A stretch of DNA of 64,000 nt from Rhizobium sp. CB3090 (GTDB lineage Bacteria; Pseudomonadota; Alphaproteobacteria; Rhizobiales; Rhizobiaceae): NCBI RefSeq assembly GCF_029714285.1, contig NZ_CP121662.1, positions 2,108,001 to 2,172,000 of the forward strand. The letters run 5' to 3'. The stretch's first letter is position 1. The number at the start of each line of letters is the position of its first letter. A program made the position numbers and the translations under genes. The notes beneath the pieces were generated by a model. The model did not search any database and had not been told where the DNA came from. It saw nothing but the letters and a program-made list of their open reading frames with translations. This document shows positions 62,112 through 64,000 of the stretch, in pieces.

Positions 62112-63032
62112 GTGGCATCCATCGGACAGATCGTCAGCCCGACCCCAGGCAATGATGCCCTCTCCCGAGCCCGCAGCCGTGCTGCCCTCGTACCGGATTG
62201 CCTTGTCGAAGCCAAGCGCATCGCCAACACCGTGATTGCCGGCTGGCATGGCCGGCGCAAGCGCGGCATCGGCGAAAATTTCTGGCAGTTCCGCCCCTAT
62301 ACCGAAGGCGAAAGCCTGTCCCGCATCGACTGGCGCCGCTCGGCTCGTGACGATCATACCTATATCCGCGACCACGAATGGGAAGCGGCTCACACCGTCT
62401 GGCTCTGGGCCGACATGTCGCCGTCGATGATGTACAAATCGACCTATGGCCATGTCTCGAAGGAAGGCCGTGCACTGGTGTTGATGCTGGCGCTCGCCGA
62501 AATCCTCGCCCGCTCAGGCGAGCGGATCGGCTGCCCCGGTATCATGGAACCGGTCTCCACCCGCAACGCCGCCGAACGGCTGGCGGCCGCCCTGATGCAC
62601 ACGCCCCTCGAAGGCGGCCTGCCGCAGACCGCCATGATCCGCGGCTGGAGCGATATCGTGCTGATCGGAGATTTTCTGGATGACGCCGACACCGTCATGG
62701 GGCGGATCGGACCGCTGGCCCGCCGCGGATTGCGCGGTCACGTGGTCGAGGTAGCCGATCCGGCCGAAGAGCTGTTCCCCTATAGCGGCCGCACCGAATT
62801 CACCGATCCGGAAAATGGCTCGAAGCTTGTGGCAGGCCGAGCGGAAAATCTGCGTGAAGATTATCAACGCGCCTATCTCGCTCGCCGGGAAAATCTCGGC
62901 CAATCGCTGCGTCATCTCGGCTGGACCTTCGTGAGCCACCGCACCGACCGGCTGACATCGGAAGCGTTGGTCGCCGTGCATATGTATCTCTCCGGCATGC
63001 CCGCCAAAGCGGCGCTTGGGGGGCAACCATGA
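62112..63032 (+). CDS. DUF58 protein, MoxR partner
   Basis: This 306-residue protein has the DUF58 core: RKRGIGENFWQFRPYTEGESLSRIDWRRSARDDHTYIRDHEWE (about 50-90), followed by a von Willebrand-like part (VWLWADMSPSMMYKS with a partial MIDAS pattern). It is probably acted on by the adjacent ATPase. The GTG start at 62112 follows AAGGAGAGTATAGCGC. Its stop overlaps the next start as ATGA. Confidence 0.9.
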   Translation: MASIGQIVSPTPGNDALSRARSRAALVPDCLVEAKRIANTVIAGWHGRRKRGIGENFWQFRPYTEGESLSRIDWRRSARDDHTYIRDHEWEAAHTVWLWADMSPSMMYKSTYGHVSKEGRALVLMLALAEILARSGERIGCPGIMEPVSTRNAAERLAAALMHTPLEGGLPQTAMIRGWSDIVLIGDFLDDADTVMGRIGPLARRGLRGHVVEVADPAEELFPYSGRTEFTDPENGSKLVAGRAENLREDYQRAYLARRENLGQSLRHLGWTFVSHRTDRLTSEALVAVHMYLSGMPAKAALGGQP

Positions 63033-64000
63033 GCGTGCTCTCCTTCGCCTTCGCTTCTCCGGCTATTCTCGGCGCCTTGCTCCTGCTTCCAGCGATCTGG
63101 TGGCTGCTGCGCCTGACGCCGCCGCATCCGAGGGCGGAAGTCTTTCCGCCGCTGCGTATCCTGGCAAAGATCCTGAAGCGCGAGGAAACGCCGGCGCGGA
63201 GTCCGTGGTGGTTGACGCTGCTTCGTATGGTGCTTGCCACTCTGGTCATCCTCGCCATCGCCAATCCGATGTTCAATCCGCGGAGCAATACGCTGTCGAG
63301 CGGTGGACCGTTGGTGCTGCTCATCGACAATAGCTGGGCGAGTGCTGCCGATTGGGAGCGCCGTGTGCAGACGGCAGATGCGTTGATCGACGACGCCGAC
63401 GCCAAAAGCATACCCGTTTCCATCGCCTTCACCGCGGATCGAAGCAACGACACCACGCCCGGCGCTGCCGCTGCCGCGCGTGACAAGCTGCACGCTGCCA
63501 ATGCAAGGCCGCTGGTGCCGGATCGCCAGCGTGCCGCCCAGTCCATCAAGGCCGCTTTGAATGGCACCAAGCCGGGCACGATCGCCTTCCTTTCCGACGG
63601 CGCCGAAAGCCGTGACAAGGACGATATCGTCAACCTGCTTGCCGCGTTGGAGCCCAGCGATTTGCGATTGATCGAAAGCGATGGCAACGAGGTGCTGGCA
63701 ATTACGGGCGCCACCAACGCCGCCGACAACATGACCGTCACCGCGACGCGGCTGAACGGCAGCAGCCCGCTCCGGTTGGGGCTCAGCGCGCTGGACAATC
63801 AAGGACGGCCGATCGCGGCAGGCTCGTTGAATTTCGCCGGCGGCCAGACGGTCGCGACCGGCACCATCGCCGCCCCCTTCGAAATGCGCAATGATTTCGC
63901 CCGCATCAGCATCGACCGCCATGCGAGCGCAGGCGCCGTGCATCTGCTCGACGACGGTTTCAAGCGCCGCCGCGTGGGATTGCTGTCTGGGCAAGCCGCC
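63029..64000 (+). CDS. BatA/DUF4159-type membrane protein (5' part; cut by window end)
   Basis: The frame starting at ATG 63029 runs to the window edge (324 codons, no stop). It begins with two hydrophobic helices, PAILGALLLLPAIWWLLRL and TLLRMVLATLVILAIANP, flanking a cytoplasmic segment, then a von Willebrand-like region with VLLIDNSWASAADWE and FLSDGAESRDKDD. This is the N-terminal double-membrane-domain protein that follows moxR and DUF58 in alphaproteobacteria and usually ends in DUF4159. The ATGA overlap implies coupling. Confidence 0.87.
   Translation, partial: MSVLSFAFASPAILGALLLLPAIWWLLRLTPPHPRAEVFPPLRILAKILKREETPARSPWWLTLLRMVLATLVILAIANPMFNPRSNTLSSGGPLVLLIDNSWASAADWERRVQTADALIDDADAKSIPVSIAFTADRSNDTTPGAAAAARDKLHAANARPLVPDRQRAAQSIKAALNGTKPGTIAFLSDGAESRDKDDIVNLLAALEPSDLRLIESDGNEVLAITGATNAADNMTVTATRLNGSSPLRLGLSALDNQGRPIAAGSLNFAGGQTVATGTIAAPFEMRNDFARISIDRHASAGAVHLLDDGFKRRRVGLLSGQAA

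Overview
The window looks like part of the main chromosome of a Rhizobium-group alphaproteobacterium, close to the Rhizobium tropici/etli/leguminosarum lineage. The reasons are dense, mostly housekeeping coding at high GC; several TTG and GTG starts; an LsrB/VtlR regulator next to two tandem AbcR (alpha-r15) small RNAs; the petABC-apt and rplY/pth/ychF neighbourhoods typical of rhizobia; and dispersed palindromic elements of the RIME type. I see no prophage, integrase, IS element, rRNA, intact tRNA or CRISPR array. These are readings of the sequence and of remembered families; no database search was run.

Layout. 1-3 kb: lsrB, two tandem AbcR-type sRNAs, then an ArsR regulator and an Old Yellow Enzyme. 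3-13.5 kb: an APH(6)-like kinase, a divergent SDR/LysR pair, a ChaA-type antiporter, a decayed VapBC module, aspartate aminotransferase, a PQQ-type sugar dehydrogenase, a DMT exporter, a cold-shock gene with a long leader, and a BA14K protein. 13.5-21.5 kb: an MBL hydrolase, an SH3 protein, ilvE, the MarR/response regulator/kinase set (petP-petR-like), a DUF1349 protein, and the ybjN-proC-csaA run. 21.8-28.5 kb: a BMFP protein, lgt-midA-pgeF-pita-bread hydrolase, a Gln-rich lipoprotein, and prs. 28.5-32.7 kb: an MFS transporter behind two tandem paralogous periplasmic proteins of unknown function. 33-40 kb: rplY, a GGDEF-EAL receptor with a solitary periplasmic binding protein, pth, a GNAT, clpS (ClpS2-type) and ychF. 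40-47 kb: a membrane protein, two MaoC hot-dog proteins, apt, the cytochrome bc1 operon petABC, and an EEP nuclease/phosphatase. 47-52.7 kb: two ABC half-exporters separated by a RelE/HigA-like toxin-antitoxin pair, then trmL. 52.7-64 kb: a GHSKG protein, a Na/Pi cotransporter, a VOC protein, hemF, small proteins, DUF1285-NUDIX-cca, and divergently moxR-DUF58-DUF4159, the last cut by the window end.

How the parts fit. Respiration and its assembly recur: petABC, a MidA/NDUFAF7-like methyltransferase, a BMFP/UbiK-like protein, hemF, and petP/petR-like regulators. The regulatory parts most worth following are: (i) the AbcR pair, built from a repeat with a 203-bp period that carries the same GCATA-N5-TATGC dyad upstream of each RNA; (ii) a 42-bp near-perfect palindrome in front of arsR; (iii) a c-di-GMP receptor and a lone binding protein sitting between rplY and pth; and (iv) RIME-type repeats whose first bases are, in two of three copies, the stop codon of the preceding gene.
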